Origin: an uncultured Muribaculaceae bacterium
Lineage (GTDB): Bacteria > Bacteroidota > Bacteroidia > Bacteroidales > Muribaculaceae
Direction: 5' to 3'
Assembly: GCA_910578075.1 (NCBI GenBank)
Contig: CAJTPK010000025.1
Location: forward strand, 1 to 62,085
DNA: 62,085 bases
In this document: piece after piece, positions 50,275 through 59,332 of the stretch
Layout of the letters: the number at the start of each line of letters is the position of its first letter
Numbering within the stretch: the first letter of the stretch is position 1
Made by a program: the position numbers and the translations under genes
Notes under the pieces: generated by a model
Told to the model about the DNA's origin: nothing
Database searches by the model: none
The model's input: only the letters and a program-made list of their open reading frames with translations

Positions 50275-50690
50275 AGTTTTTGCTCTATTTTGGATAAAAT
50301 ACGCTTCATCTTGTTTTCGATGAGATCGTAAGGGAGATTCTTGTCGCTTATATATATGAAAGCAATCGACAGGCTTCCGGCATTTGCGATTTTACCGGCA
50401 GCTTCCTTAAGATTAAGACGGTTCAGCCTATACGCTTCCCGGATGCGCCGGCGCAGCAATACACGGTCAACAGCATGCCGACGTTTCTTTTTGGGCACTG
50501 TGATGAGCATCTGTATGTGTCCGATTTTTTCAGGCACAGCAGCACGGAAACTGTCTTCAAGGGTGTTTCTGTCGATAACTCTCCACACGGCGCGGAGCGG
50601 GAAATCATAGATGCTTTCCCCTGTGGAGAAAAGGTCTTCCACAAGGCGTTTATGCCTTAGTTTCTCATCCTTTTTAAGTGTGAATCTCAT
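50271..50690 (-). CDS. rnpA: Ribonuclease P protein component
   Basis: 139 aa from ATG 50690 (MRFTLKKDEKL), where ATGA overlaps the stop of the polyprenyl synthase gene. The RNR motif is 'RRRIREAYRLNR' near residue 90. It is the protein cofactor of RNase P, which trims the 5' ends of pre-tRNAs. In many bacteria rnpA follows dnaA-rpmH at the origin; here it follows a polyprenyl synthase and lies about 37 kb from the oriC candidate. Confidence 0.94.
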   Translation of the reverse strand: MRFTLKKDEKLRHKRLVEDLFSTGESIYDFPLRAVWRVIDRNTLEDSFRAAVPEKIGHIQMLITVPKKKRRHAVDRVLLRRRIREAYRLNRLNLKEAAGKIANAGSLSIAFIYISDKNLPYDLIENKMKRILSKIEQKL

Positions 50691-51661
50691 TTGTCGCGGG
50701 AGATGATGAATTCGAATATCTCGCGGAAACATTTCTTCGCATCCGAATCAGGATAGCGGTCGATTATCGCATCAGCCTCTTTCTGCATAGAGCGCATCAC
50801 GTCAAACGCATAATCGATGCCTCCGTTTTCTTTGGCAAACTCAATCAGTGTGTTGATATTTTCGGTCTCAAGCTGACCGTTTACAATCATTGCTTTCATT
50901 TTCTCCGCCTCATCCTGCGGACCATTGTTGAGGGCATAGAGAAGCGGCAATGTCACTTTTCCTTCGCGGAGGTCGTTGCCTGTAGGTTTTCCGATCTGAG
51001 GATTCGGGAAATAATCGAAAACATCATCCTTTATCTGGAAACATAGACCGAGAAGCTCGGCATATTGCACCATCGGTGAATATTCGTCAGCTGTTGCACC
51101 GGCAGCCTCCGCACCCATCTTCACGCAGTTCATGAAAAGAGACGCGGTCTTCTTGCGGATCATCATGAAATAGCTCTGCTCATCAAAATGATGGTCGCGC
51201 ACATTGCATATCTGGTCGATCTCACCCAATGACAACTCCTTGCCTAAGGCGGAGAGGGCGGATATGATGGATATGTGTCCTGTCTTGATACCGGCGGCAA
51301 GTGCGTTTGAAACGAAATAGTCGCCGACAAGCACTGCTATATGGTTTCCCCATGTGGCATTTATAGTGGGAACTCCACGTCGCAAAGAGGTTTCATCGAC
51401 TATATCATCATGGATAAGGGATGCATTATGGAGCATTTCAAGAGCCGCGCCAGCATGAAGCACATCGTCATTGACTTCGCCGAAAAGCTTGGCGCTAAGA
51501 ATCACCATTACCGGGCGTATCTGCTTCCCTTTTTTCTCAAGATAGGAGGTGACGATACGGTTCATCAGATCGTTGGGCGTGCGAAGGGTGGAGGTGATGA
51601 TATCGTTCATCTCACCTAACTCCTTGCCCAGATAGGATTGTATTTTCTCCAATTGCTCCAT
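50687..51661 (-). CDS. Polyprenyl diphosphate synthase (octaprenyl/IspB-like)
   Basis: 324 aa. Both Asp-rich motifs are intact: 'DDIVDETSLRRG' (FARM, near 89) and 'DDVFDYF' (SARM, near 217). The enzyme condenses isopentenyl diphosphate with allylic diphosphates to build the long side chain of respiratory quinones (menaquinone in Bacteroidetes); chain length cannot be read from sequence. First gene of polyprenyl synthase-rnpA-yidD. Divergent from pyrH, with a minus-strand -7 TAACTTTG at 51670-51677. Confidence 0.93.
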   Translation of the reverse strand: MEQLEKIQSYLGKELGEMNDIITSTLRTPNDLMNRIVTSYLEKKGKQIRPVMVILSAKLFGEVNDDVLHAGAALEMLHNASLIHDDIVDETSLRRGVPTINATWGNHIAVLVGDYFVSNALAAGIKTGHISIISALSALGKELSLGEIDQICNVRDHHFDEQSYFMMIRKKTASLFMNCVKMGAEAAGATADEYSPMVQYAELLGLCFQIKDDVFDYFPNPQIGKPTGNDLREGKVTLPLLYALNNGPQDEAEKMKAMIVNGQLETENINTLIEFAKENGGIDYAFDVMRSMQKEADAIIDRYPDSDAKKCFREIFEFIISRDK

Positions 51662-51669
51662 AATTCGTG

Positions 51670-51677
51670 CAAAGTTA
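51670..51677 (-). promoter_or_regulatory. -7 element for the polyprenyl synthase operon
   Basis: Minus-strand TAACTTTG, only a few nt before the start codon, so the mRNA would be almost leaderless. No clear -33. Confidence 0.4.
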
Positions 51678-51686
51678 ATAAAATTT

Positions 51687-51718
51687 TATGTATAATTCCC
51701 TTTTTTTAATTAACTTTG
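51687..51718 (+). promoter_or_regulatory. Promoter of pyrH
   Basis: TATG (51687-51690), 20 nt, TAACTTTG (51711-51718). The -7 is a full match and the -33 matches 3 of 4. Confidence 0.6.
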
Positions 51719-51771
51719 GAAATCCAACAAATCAGTTCAACAAATCAGCGAAACAGAAAAGCGAAACAGAA

Positions 51772-52476
51772 ATGAAATATAAAAGAGTATTACTTAAGCT
51801 TTCCGGCGAGTCTCTCGCGGCAGGACACGGCACAGGCATAGATACAGACCGCCTTAATTCGTATGCGGCACAGATCAAGGCTATGGTGGAGGCTGGTGTT
51901 GAAATCGGCATTGTAATCGGCGGTGGAAATATATTCCGTGGTCTTTCCGGAGCAGGTAAAGGTTTCGACCGGGTGAAGGGCGATCAGATGGGTATGCTTG
52001 CCACTGTAATCAATTCATTGGCTCTTAGTTCCGCTCTTGAAGCCATCGGCCAGGGTGCGCAGGTTTTCACAGCGATTGCCATGCATCCCATTGGTGAGCA
52101 TTACTCAAAATGGCGTGCGATTAAGGCTATGGAAGAGGGTAAGGTGGCTATCATAAGCTGTGGCACCGGTAATCCTTATTTCACGACAGATACCGGCTCG
52201 GCATTGCGTGCGATTGAGATAGAAGCGGATGTTATGCTCAAAGGAACGCGTGTAGACGGGGTTTACACAGCTGATCCGGAGAAAGACCCTACAGCGGTGA
52301 AATTTGACGAAATCACATACGATGAGGTGCTCGCAAGAGGACTTAAAGTGATGGATCTTACCGCAACAGCACTCTGCAAGGAGAATAAGATGCCAATCTA
52401 TGTTTTCAACATGGATGTAGAGGGTAATCTTAAGAAAATGCTTTCCGGTGACAATGTAGGCACTTTGGTATATTGA
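51772..52476 (+). CDS. pyrH: UMP kinase
   Basis: 234 aa from ATG 51772 (MKYKRVLLKLSGESL), the family N-terminus; upstream in-frame codons overlap the promoter. It phosphorylates UMP to UDP in pyrimidine synthesis. Amino-acid-kinase segments 'IVIGGGNIFRG', 'QMGMLATVINSLALSSAL' and 'DGVYTADPEKDPTAVKFDEI' (20) are intact. It is followed 19 nt later by frr, the conserved pyrH-frr pair. Confidence 0.97.
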   Translation: MKYKRVLLKLSGESLAAGHGTGIDTDRLNSYAAQIKAMVEAGVEIGIVIGGGNIFRGLSGAGKGFDRVKGDQMGMLATVINSLALSSALEAIGQGAQVFTAIAMHPIGEHYSKWRAIKAMEEGKVAIISCGTGNPYFTTDTGSALRAIEIEADVMLKGTRVDGVYTADPEKDPTAVKFDEITYDEVLARGLKVMDLTATALCKENKMPIYVFNMDVEGNLKKMLSGDNVGTLVY

Positions 52477-52495
52477 TAACAAAAAATACAATAAT

Positions 52496-53053
52496 ATGGA
52501 AGTAAAGGAATATTTACAGAATGCGGAAGATAACATGCAGCTTGCTGTGGATTATCTGGAAGACACTCTTTCACATATCCGTGCCGGCAAGGCATCCGCA
52601 CGTCTTCTCGACGGAATCCGCGTAGATTATTACGGATCTCAGGCTCCGATATCAAATGTGGCTAATGTTAGTGTGCCTGACGCACGCACCATCGCTATCA
52701 CACCTTGGGAGAAGTCAATGTTTAAGGAGATAGAGAAAGCTATCATCAATTCAGAGCTTGGAATCACTCCTGAGAACAATGGAGAGGTTATCCGTCTTTC
52801 CATTCCTCCATTGACAGAGGATCGCCGCAAGCAGCTGGTGAAGCAGTCAAAATCTGAGGCGGAGAATGCGAAGGTTTCTGTCCGCAATGCCCGTCGCGAA
52901 GCTATCGAAGGTCTTAAAAAGGAGATAAAGAACGGACTTAGCGAGGATGTTGAGAAGGATGCGGAGAACGATGTTCAGAAACTTCATGACAAATACATGA
53001 AGAAAATCGATGCCCTCTTCGCCGAGAAAGAGAAGGAGATCCTCACAGTCTGA
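52496..53053 (+). CDS. frr: Ribosome recycling factor
   Basis: 185 aa. It releases ribosomes from mRNA after termination, with EF-G. Recognisable N-terminal 'LSHIRAGKASARLLDGIRVD' (20), 'AITPWEKSMFKEIEKAI' and the C-terminal helix 'LHDKYMKKIDALFAEKEKEI' (20). Second gene of pyrH-frr and closed by a hairpin. Confidence 0.97.
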   Translation: MEVKEYLQNAEDNMQLAVDYLEDTLSHIRAGKASARLLDGIRVDYYGSQAPISNVANVSVPDARTIAITPWEKSMFKEIEKAIINSELGITPENNGEVIRLSIPPLTEDRRKQLVKQSKSEAENAKVSVRNARREAIEGLKKEIKNGLSEDVEKDAENDVQKLHDKYMKKIDALFAEKEKEILTV

Positions 53054-53079
53054 TAAAAAACTTTTAAATGGTTTCTTGG

Positions 53080-53110
53080 AGGAGATGTGATGTTATGCTT
53101 CACATCTCCT
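53080..53110 (+). terminator. Terminator of pyrH-frr
   Basis: An 11-bp stem AGGAGATGTGA / TCACATCTCCT with a 9-nt loop, followed by a moderately T-rich tail. Confidence 0.65.
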
Positions 53111-53126
53111 TTATAACTTTTACACC

Positions 53127-54305
53127 ATGAAGGGAGAACGGATTAAATATATTGGTTCTTTTTCCATAAAGACATTGCATGCGATGGTGAATAATGCGAT
53201 GTTAACGATGCTGTGTCGTGCTTTTCCCAAAAAAGTGACGTGCTATGCTTCCCGGTCTGCAATGCCTCATTTAACCACAAGCGAATGTTTGAATACAAAA
53301 ATTGTATATGCCAATTCTGCCAATGGTAAATCAGCAGTGCTTTTCAGATATCTGACCTCATTGTTACATAATATATGGATTCTATTAAGAAGTAGTCAAA
53401 AAGACCTGTTATTTTATAATTATAATAATGTCTTTTGTTTGAGAATTCTTGATTTAATAAATAGATTCAAGAAAGCAACTGTTGTTATTTGTTGTCATGG
53501 CGAGATGGAATTCCTTTCATTGGATTCTTCTCATGATAGGGCATATAAAAGGTTGATGTCCTGGCTGGTAAATGGTTATTTTAATAAAAATAATCATAAT
53601 CCTGCTGAAGGAATGTATTTTATGGTGCTGGGAGATCGTATAAAAAAGAATGTATCCGCATTTATTAGTGAGGAGCTTCAAGCCCGTTTCCTTACTATAG
53701 ACCACCCTGTGTTGCCGGTTGATAGTTACGGGGAAGATTGCTGCGTGGAAAAATCCCCAAAGAAAGAAAACAGATCCAACATGGTTAACTTAGGTACAGT
53801 CGGAATCCTTAATCAACACAAAGGCAGTGAATTATTTCTTAAATTAATCCAAAATTTGTCCGATGATTCTCATAAATTAAAATTTCATATTATCGGACAC
53901 ATGCAGTGTGAGGATAAACAATTCAGACAGTTTGGAGTAAAAATACCACAGAAACCCGAAGAACCGTTACCCGAGGAATCATTCATGCGGGAAGTGAATA
54001 AATTGGATTTTATTCTTTATTTTTATACTTCCGACAAATACAAACTGACAGCGAGTGGTGCTATTCTTGACGCTTTACGTTTCCGCAAACCTATTATTGC
54101 ATTGAGAAATGATTATTTTGAATATTTCTTTGAAAAATTTGGAGCGGTTGGTTACCTTGTAGATTCTGTAGATGAAATGGCTTCATTGATAAGAAATATA
54201 GATCAGTTGAATAGAGAATTTGACTTTAAAAATATTGCAGAAAAGTTGAAATTGGAAAGTCTGCAACCTTGTTTTGACTCGATTATAAAGCCCCTTGCTC
54301 GATGA
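53127..54305 (+). CDS. GT4-like glycosyltransferase, AT-rich
   Basis: 392 aa. The C-terminal half has a GT-B Rossmann arrangement typical of group 1 glycosyltransferases: 'LGTVGILNQHKGSELFLKLI' (20), 'KFHIIGHMQCEDKQF', 'YFYTSDKYKLTASGAILDAL' (20) and 'KPIIALRNDYFEYF'. The classical E-x7-E is not obvious, so activity is uncertain. Base composition is far more AT-rich than its neighbours (e.g. 53401-53460 has 11 G/C in 60, versus 32 in 60 within frr). This suggests recent acquisition, probably from a surface-polysaccharide locus. Its 3' end overlaps the convergent DUF4294 gene by 23 nt. It is alone; no other glycan genes flank it. Confidence 0.72.
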   Translation: MKGERIKYIGSFSIKTLHAMVNNAMLTMLCRAFPKKVTCYASRSAMPHLTTSECLNTKIVYANSANGKSAVLFRYLTSLLHNIWILLRSSQKDLLFYNYNNVFCLRILDLINRFKKATVVICCHGEMEFLSLDSSHDRAYKRLMSWLVNGYFNKNNHNPAEGMYFMVLGDRIKKNVSAFISEELQARFLTIDHPVLPVDSYGEDCCVEKSPKKENRSNMVNLGTVGILNQHKGSELFLKLIQNLSDDSHKLKFHIIGHMQCEDKQFRQFGVKIPQKPEEPLPEESFMREVNKLDFILYFYTSDKYKLTASGAILDALRFRKPIIALRNDYFEYFFEKFGAVGYLVDSVDEMASLIRNIDQLNREFDFKNIAEKLKLESLQPCFDSIIKPLAR

Positions 54306-54918
54306 GGGTCGCTATGCGCTCGATCATCGCATCCTCCTTATTTTTCTCGGGATGGAAGCCGGCTTTCATATTCATGCCGAAAAATCTTCCGAATGTCTGC
54401 CAGAACCCGGCGCGGAAGGAACCGAGAAATGCCTTGACGATGTTGAAAGAGGATTGGTCGGTCTCGCGATTGATAAGCTTCAGAAGTACCTTGCCCTGAT
54501 TTTTAGTCATGTGTTTTACCACCGGTTTATACTGCTCGAAGATGTCTTTCTCAAGGCGTTTCAGATGACGTTCCCTCTCTTTCTTGTCGGGGATTGTCTG
54601 TATGTATTCATATGTTTCGCATAAGGCGGAAAATGCCAATTTTGCATATGGCAGGGTCTTGCGTACATCACGGACTGTACGCCAATAAAATTCCTCCTGT
54701 TTCTTGTTTTTGAATTTCAGTGGTGGAAAAACATTCAGATCGCGGATGAAGGTATATCGGCAGGTGTCGCCATATTCATCCACAATATATTTGTACCCTC
54801 TGTAGGCCTTGACTTTAAGACGCAATTCACCCTGTTCCCCGGCTTCCTGCGCATTTGCGTGAGCAGGGATCAAAGCGGTGAAAACCGCCATAAGAAATAT
54901 GAAAACTAATCTTTTCAA
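54283..54918 (-). CDS. DUF4294-family protein
   Basis: 211 aa with a signal peptide ('AVFTALIPAHANA'). The body matches the Bacteroidetes DUF4294 family: 'YKYIVDEYGDTCRYTFIRDL' (20), 'YWRTVRDVRKTLPYAKLA', and the basic 'KRLEKDIFEQYKPVVK'. Unknown envelope function. Coupled to the WbqC-like gene (ATGA at 54915-54918), last gene of the lepB operon. Confidence 0.85.
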   Translation of the reverse strand: MKRLVFIFLMAVFTALIPAHANAQEAGEQGELRLKVKAYRGYKYIVDEYGDTCRYTFIRDLNVFPPLKFKNKKQEEFYWRTVRDVRKTLPYAKLAFSALCETYEYIQTIPDKKERERHLKRLEKDIFEQYKPVVKHMTKNQGKVLLKLINRETDQSSFNIVKAFLGSFRAGFWQTFGRFFGMNMKAGFHPEKNKEDAMIERIATLIEQGAL

Positions 54919-55439
54919 ATAAGAACCCAGATGGTGTTTCTTCCTAAACGGAATAGTGCATCGAAAATTGAATAATTTAAGTTAACTTTTGTTTCATATT
55001 CAACACGCAACTGTTGAATAAGTTCCGGCCTGCTATTCTGCATTTCGGTTATATCCGGTGCCAGATTATTCAGATCAAGAAATTTCATGGCCAGTTCAAA
55101 CAGTCTGGAATTGAATTCACCGAGAGTCCCGTTGCTATGGCAGGCATAGACTTGCTTAATTTCAGGAAAAAGGTGATCAAAGAATGGGGTTTTGCCATAT
55201 ATGGCATTCCAGGTGCCAAGATGCTCCTGCCTCCATTTTCCATGATCTGAAATCAACAAAGACCTTACATCGACATGTCTACCTTTAAGACATGAAGCAC
55301 CGCCCTGAACCGGCACGGAAAGGAACATATCTCCTTGAACCATGCATCTTGCACATTCTTTACCGCATGCAGGACTCTCGCCTGCTAAAAATTTGCGTGT
55401 AAGCGATAAAGAGGGGGCGAAAGGAACCGGTGTTGTCAT
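54915..55439 (-). CDS. WbqC-like family protein
   Basis: 174 aa. The central part 'DVRSLLISDHGKWRQEHLGT' (20) and 'NAIYGKTPFFDHLFPEIK' resembles WbqC-type proteins seen next to lepB in Bacteroidetes. These are linked to O-antigen or aminotransferase reactions, but the reaction here is unknown. It is shorter than the usual ~200 aa, with a divergent N-terminus. ATGA overlaps on both sides show a tight lepB-wbqC-DUF4294 operon. Confidence 0.72.
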   Translation of the reverse strand: MTTPVPFAPSLSLTRKFLAGESPACGKECARCMVQGDMFLSVPVQGGASCLKGRHVDVRSLLISDHGKWRQEHLGTWNAIYGKTPFFDHLFPEIKQVYACHSNGTLGEFNSRLFELAMKFLDLNNLAPDITEMQNSRPELIQQLRVEYETKVNLNYSIFDALFRLGRNTIWVLI

Positions 55440-56887
55440 TTATCCCGCAAGCTTTTACCATCCGGATTAGGATTGGCGAACAGGCGGTTCCAGCGTATTT
55501 TGCCATTGAATAAACCGCGCTCCTGATCAAAGGATGCTATGATGAACAGCGGAGAACCAACCACATGATCCTCAGGAACAAATCCCCAGAAGCGGCTGTC
55601 GGCGGAGCGGTCGCGATTGTCGCCCATCATCCAATAATAATCCATCTTGAATGTGTAATATTCATTCTCTTCGCCATTTATGAATATCTTGCCATCACGC
55701 ATCTCAAGTTTATTGCCCTCGTAGGTGCGTATCACGCGTTCATATATCGGATAATTGTCAGGCGTGATGTGCAAGGTGACACCGCGTTTGGGTATCCAGA
55801 ACTCTCCCATGTGAGTGCGTGTCCATCCATAATCGGCATCAAGGGGGAATATACCACCGAGGTCGTACATTCCGCTCTGGCTCTCACGCTGTAGCGGACC
55901 GATAACCTCAGGCCATGTCTCGATCTCAGCTTTCATAGCTTTTGTGAGAGGCACGTCATAATATGAGAATCCTGCCATCTCGTTTCTGACAGGCATCCCC
56001 CCGTGATCTTCACCGCGCACACCTAATTCATGCCATTTCTCTTCCGAGATAGCACCATTGACGGGTATTATATAGTTGTATTGCACATTCTCAGGTTCGG
56101 CGATGGCTTTGCCGTTGATATAGATAGTATCACCAGAGATACGGAGGCGTTCTCCCGGCAGACCAATGGCTCTCTTCACATAATTCTCACGGCGGTCTAC
56201 CGGACGCCATACGATTTCCCCAAATATGTGGCTGTTGGCCTTCATATATGCCAAAGGATCCTCTATGCCTTCACGTTTCAGCTCATGGCATATCTGATAG
56301 TAGTCAGGATTGGGAATCTTTGAGGCAACAGTGTCGCCCTGAGGATAGTTGAACACCACGATATCTCCGCGTTCTATTGAACGGAAGCCGGGCATACGGT
56401 GGTATTCAAGTTGAGGATTCTCGATATAGCTTTTCGTATTTATAAAAGGCATCGTATGCTGTGCGAGCGGGAAGTGGAGCGGTGTCTGCGGAACGCGCGC
56501 TCCGTAGATAGTCTTGTTAACCCACAGGCGGTCGCCGACCAACAGGGATTTCTCAAGACTGGATGAAGGAATCTCGTATTGTTGTCCGACAAACGCGAAG
56601 ACAAAATATATCAGCACAAGTGCGTATACTATGGCGTCAACCCATGCCATGACAGTTCGTGTGGCACCTTTCTTATTCTTCCACCATTCCCATGGAATGA
56701 AGTTTGTGATGTAGATGTCAAGTAATATCAACCAAAGGAACAGCAGCCATGGATTACCCATCAGGATAACCCAGAGAAAAAATACCGCTGATACTATTCC
56801 GAAACGAACCCAACGGGTTGTCTTGATATTGCGCAGATGCTCCGGCATCGATTTTAATCTGTTGTTGAGATATGTCGAAAAGCTCAT
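55436..56887 (-). CDS. lepB: Signal peptidase I, long Bacteroidetes type
   Basis: 483 aa, longer than the ~320 aa of E. coli. Several N-terminal membrane helices are followed by the catalytic domain with Ser in 'IPSSSLEKSLLVGD', Lys in 'NYVKRAIGLPGERL' and the late conserved 'MMGDNRDRSADSRFWGFVP'. The enzyme removes signal peptides from Sec-exported proteins, such as the many secreted proteins in this window. First gene of lepB-wbqC-DUF4294 and 18 nt downstream of dapB in the same direction. Confidence 0.96.
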   Translation of the reverse strand: MSFSTYLNNRLKSMPEHLRNIKTTRWVRFGIVSAVFFLWVILMGNPWLLFLWLILLDIYITNFIPWEWWKNKKGATRTVMAWVDAIVYALVLIYFVFAFVGQQYEIPSSSLEKSLLVGDRLWVNKTIYGARVPQTPLHFPLAQHTMPFINTKSYIENPQLEYHRMPGFRSIERGDIVVFNYPQGDTVASKIPNPDYYQICHELKREGIEDPLAYMKANSHIFGEIVWRPVDRRENYVKRAIGLPGERLRISGDTIYINGKAIAEPENVQYNYIIPVNGAISEEKWHELGVRGEDHGGMPVRNEMAGFSYYDVPLTKAMKAEIETWPEVIGPLQRESQSGMYDLGGIFPLDADYGWTRTHMGEFWIPKRGVTLHITPDNYPIYERVIRTYEGNKLEMRDGKIFINGEENEYYTFKMDYYWMMGDNRDRSADSRFWGFVPEDHVVGSPLFIIASFDQERGLFNGKIRWNRLFANPNPDGKSLRDK

Positions 56888-56905
56888 GTTGAATTAAGAA
56901 GGTGT

Positions 56906-57640
56906 TTAAAAATTGAAAACTTCGCCGATGGTGTGGAAGCCTTTTTTATCAGCGAGCCATTCAGCGGCGATAACAGCCCCCAAGGCGAAGCCTTCACGCG
57001 ATTTTGCGCTGTGGCTGATTGTGATGGTGTCCACATCCGAATCCCAGTCAATAGTGTGGATTCCCGGAACTTCTCCCTGACGGATATGGTCTATTTCCAA
57101 TATCGTATTGCTGTCCGCTTCTTTCATACGGCAGTCATCAGGCTCCATCCATGCGCCTATGCGATCAGTAGCGGAAATAATCTCGTCAGCCAGAGTGATC
57201 GCCGTTCCTGACGGGTGGTCGAGCTTGTGGATATGGTGTGTTTCAACCATGTGCGGTTTATATTGAGGATAAGAGTTCATTATGCGGGCCAGGTAACGGT
57301 TTACGGCCATGAATATGTTGACTCCCACCGAAAAATTGGAAGCGAAGAGGAATGTGCCGTTACCGTTCTCACAGATTTCCTTTATCTCCGGCATGGCATC
57401 GGTCCATCCTGTAGTTCCGCAAACCACAGGTACACCCTGCGCGAATGAATTGCGTATGTTTTCCACAGCCGTTGCCGGAGTGGAGAATTCAATCACGCAG
57501 TCGGCGCTACGGAAAGCATCGCTGTCGAAGTCGGATGTGTTATCTTTATCAATTACACAGACCACTTCGTGACCGCGTTGCTGAGCTATCTTTTCAATCA
57601 TATGACCCATCTTGCCATATCCTGTAAGTGCTATTTTCAT
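56906..57640 (-). CDS. dapB: 4-hydroxy-tetrahydrodipicolinate reductase
   Basis: 244 aa. NAD(P)-dependent step of diaminopimelate and lysine synthesis. N-terminal 'ALTGYGKMGHMIEKIA' (GxGxMG-type), catalytic 'ETHHIHKLDHPSGTAI', and 'VVCGTTGWTD'. Its ATG overlaps the stop of the PCMD gene by one base (TGATG), and lepB follows after 18 nt, a DAP and envelope grouping. Confidence 0.96.
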   Translation of the reverse strand: MKIALTGYGKMGHMIEKIAQQRGHEVVCVIDKDNTSDFDSDAFRSADCVIEFSTPATAVENIRNSFAQGVPVVCGTTGWTDAMPEIKEICENGNGTFLFASNFSVGVNIFMAVNRYLARIMNSYPQYKPHMVETHHIHKLDHPSGTAITLADEIISATDRIGAWMEPDDCRMKEADSNTILEIDHIRQGEVPGIHTIDWDSDVDTITISHSAKSREGFALGAVIAAEWLADKKGFHTIGEVFNF

Positions 57641-58608
57641 CAGAATCCAAATGAAATGTTGTCAATATATAAAGTTAATCCCTCTGTGCCTATATAGGCT
57701 TCCCCGCAACTTGAGGATGCCATCACAAGCACGTGAGTAGGCACGGCATCCGCCGGTGCCCACCCGATCTCGTGTACGGGAACCAACTTCCCTTTTGAGT
57801 TGGTGGCGTAATATGCCTTGTCCCCGTCGAGCAGTCCCATCCATGGCCGATACCAGCTTTGTCCGGAAATATCTCCATAATGTATGGGAAGAACATGTTG
57901 TTTAGTCCAAGGTATATTCTTTGAGTATCTTTCACGTCCGGTTCCTACCCTGTGGGCGTAAAGATTACCGTTCTTGTCCTCCCATCGTTTTTGAAGCAGC
58001 ACGTAAACTTCGGCATTGTCTCTTCCCTGAAGCGTCTTTTTGCTTGAGAATCCGGTTGATTTTACCCGAGTGTTGACATCGGGCATGTCTACTTTAAAAT
58101 CATATACAAGCGCGGAAGGGCGTTTTGTATATGGTATTCCCATCTCCATTTTGGAATAAGGGCCTTTGGGAGACGTGATTGGTTCGAAGATGCGTCCGAG
58201 GAAGATTGTGCCTGCCACCATCACATCCATGTTGATAATGCCGAGCACTTTTACCTCTTCCATCTTGGCTTCCATGCGTGCCACCTTGTTGCCATTGATA
58301 ATGGCAGGGGTCACGGTTCCGGAGGCTTTCACTATGCCTGCCACTTTTGCATATACATTGCTTGTGGCCCAAGGTGAGCCGCCTTCATTGCTGTAGGCTT
58401 TGTTGTTGCCGGGAATTGTGCGTGAGGGCGCAATCTCATAAATTGTCTTGGTTTTCCCGCCAAGCATCTTTGATTCAGAAACCTCCCGGCTTACCCAATT
58501 GGAGAAGTCTCCGTATTTTATGGGTTCGAGCCTGAGCCCGGAGGCAAGCATCGGCGGAATGGCCAATGCGAGTGCAACAGGCAGTATGTGTCTGAGGAAG
58601 CAGGACAT
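57640..58608 (-). CDS. PCMD-domain secreted protein
   Basis: 322 aa. Hydrophobic signal-like N-terminus ('ILPVALALAIPPMLASG'). The body resembles the Bacteroidetes 'putative carbohydrate metabolism domain' (PCMD): 'ARMEAKMEEVKVLGI', 'GRIFEPITSPKGPYSKMEMG' (20), and the terminal 'EGLTLYIDNISFGF'. It is probably a beta-sandwich binding module. Coupled to dapB by TGATG. Function and ligand unknown. Confidence 0.78.
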   Translation of the reverse strand: MSCFLRHILPVALALAIPPMLASGLRLEPIKYGDFSNWVSREVSESKMLGGKTKTIYEIAPSRTIPGNNKAYSNEGGSPWATSNVYAKVAGIVKASGTVTPAIINGNKVARMEAKMEEVKVLGIINMDVMVAGTIFLGRIFEPITSPKGPYSKMEMGIPYTKRPSALVYDFKVDMPDVNTRVKSTGFSSKKTLQGRDNAEVYVLLQKRWEDKNGNLYAHRVGTGRERYSKNIPWTKQHVLPIHYGDISGQSWYRPWMGLLDGDKAYYATNSKGKLVPVHEIGWAPADAVPTHVLVMASSSCGEAYIGTEGLTLYIDNISFGF

Positions 58609-58612
58609 GAGG

Positions 58613-59287
58613 TTATGAAAGATTTAAAGAACTATCAAAGTTACAAAAAATCTCTGAATTTGTTACAATCGCTTCCGTTAAATCCCTTTTTCTCATATTT
58701 TTTGTAGAGGCAAGTCTCTCGATTATGTTCTTTATCGGGGCACCGCTCTCATCTGTCTCGGCAAGTATGCGGTCGCAGGGTACATACCTTACGCTGAAGG
58801 GGTTGAAAAACTTGCCGAATGATATGTAACAACCTGCGCGTAGGAGTGCCGCTGCCGCTTCAGGCTTCCCCCGGAAACCATGCACAACCCAAGGCATTTT
58901 AGGTTTCATGTCTCGGCGTAATCCGCAGATTATGCTGTCGGCCTTTACATTATGGATGATCAGGGATTTTCCCAGACTCTCGGAAAGTTCGATCTGGCGT
59001 TTGAAAACCAGCATCTGTCTGAATAATGCCTGATGGCAGTTGACCATGTCGATTCCGCACTCTCCGATGGCCACCACATTGGGTAGCGCTGCCAATGCCT
59101 CGAAGCGATCCCAGCCCTCTATGGCGGAGTCATCGTATGTGTCCCATGGATGAAATCCTACCGAATATAGCTGGTGTCTTCTGATAGGCTCCATCGGGGT
59201 GTCTTGATGTGACAGACGTATGTTGATTATGGCATCTCTCTGAGGCGGATACTTATGGGTGTGGATATCCAGAATTCTGTACTTCAT
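58613..59287 (-). CDS. TatD-family metal-dependent hydrolase
   Basis: 224 aa, shorter than the usual ~255. Metal-ligand motifs are 'DIHTHKY', 'AIGECGID', 'LIIHNVKADSI', 'WVVHGFRG' and 'ILAETDESG', the full TatD set. Members are DNases or other hydrolases; the substrate is not decided by sequence. Four nt upstream of the PCMD gene and in the same direction. Confidence 0.9.
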   Translation of the reverse strand: MKYRILDIHTHKYPPQRDAIINIRLSHQDTPMEPIRRHQLYSVGFHPWDTYDDSAIEGWDRFEALAALPNVVAIGECGIDMVNCHQALFRQMLVFKRQIELSESLGKSLIIHNVKADSIICGLRRDMKPKMPWVVHGFRGKPEAAAALLRAGCYISFGKFFNPFSVRYVPCDRILAETDESGAPIKNIIERLASTKNMRKRDLTEAIVTNSEIFCNFDSSLNLS

Positions 59288-59332
59288 GATATTGATTTTG
59301 GCAAGGTTAATTATGTTTGCGAATTAATCTGA

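Noticed and set aside
53127..54305. Part of a capsule or O-antigen cluster
   Set aside because: No other glycosyltransferase, flippase or polymerase flanks it. It is a lone gene.
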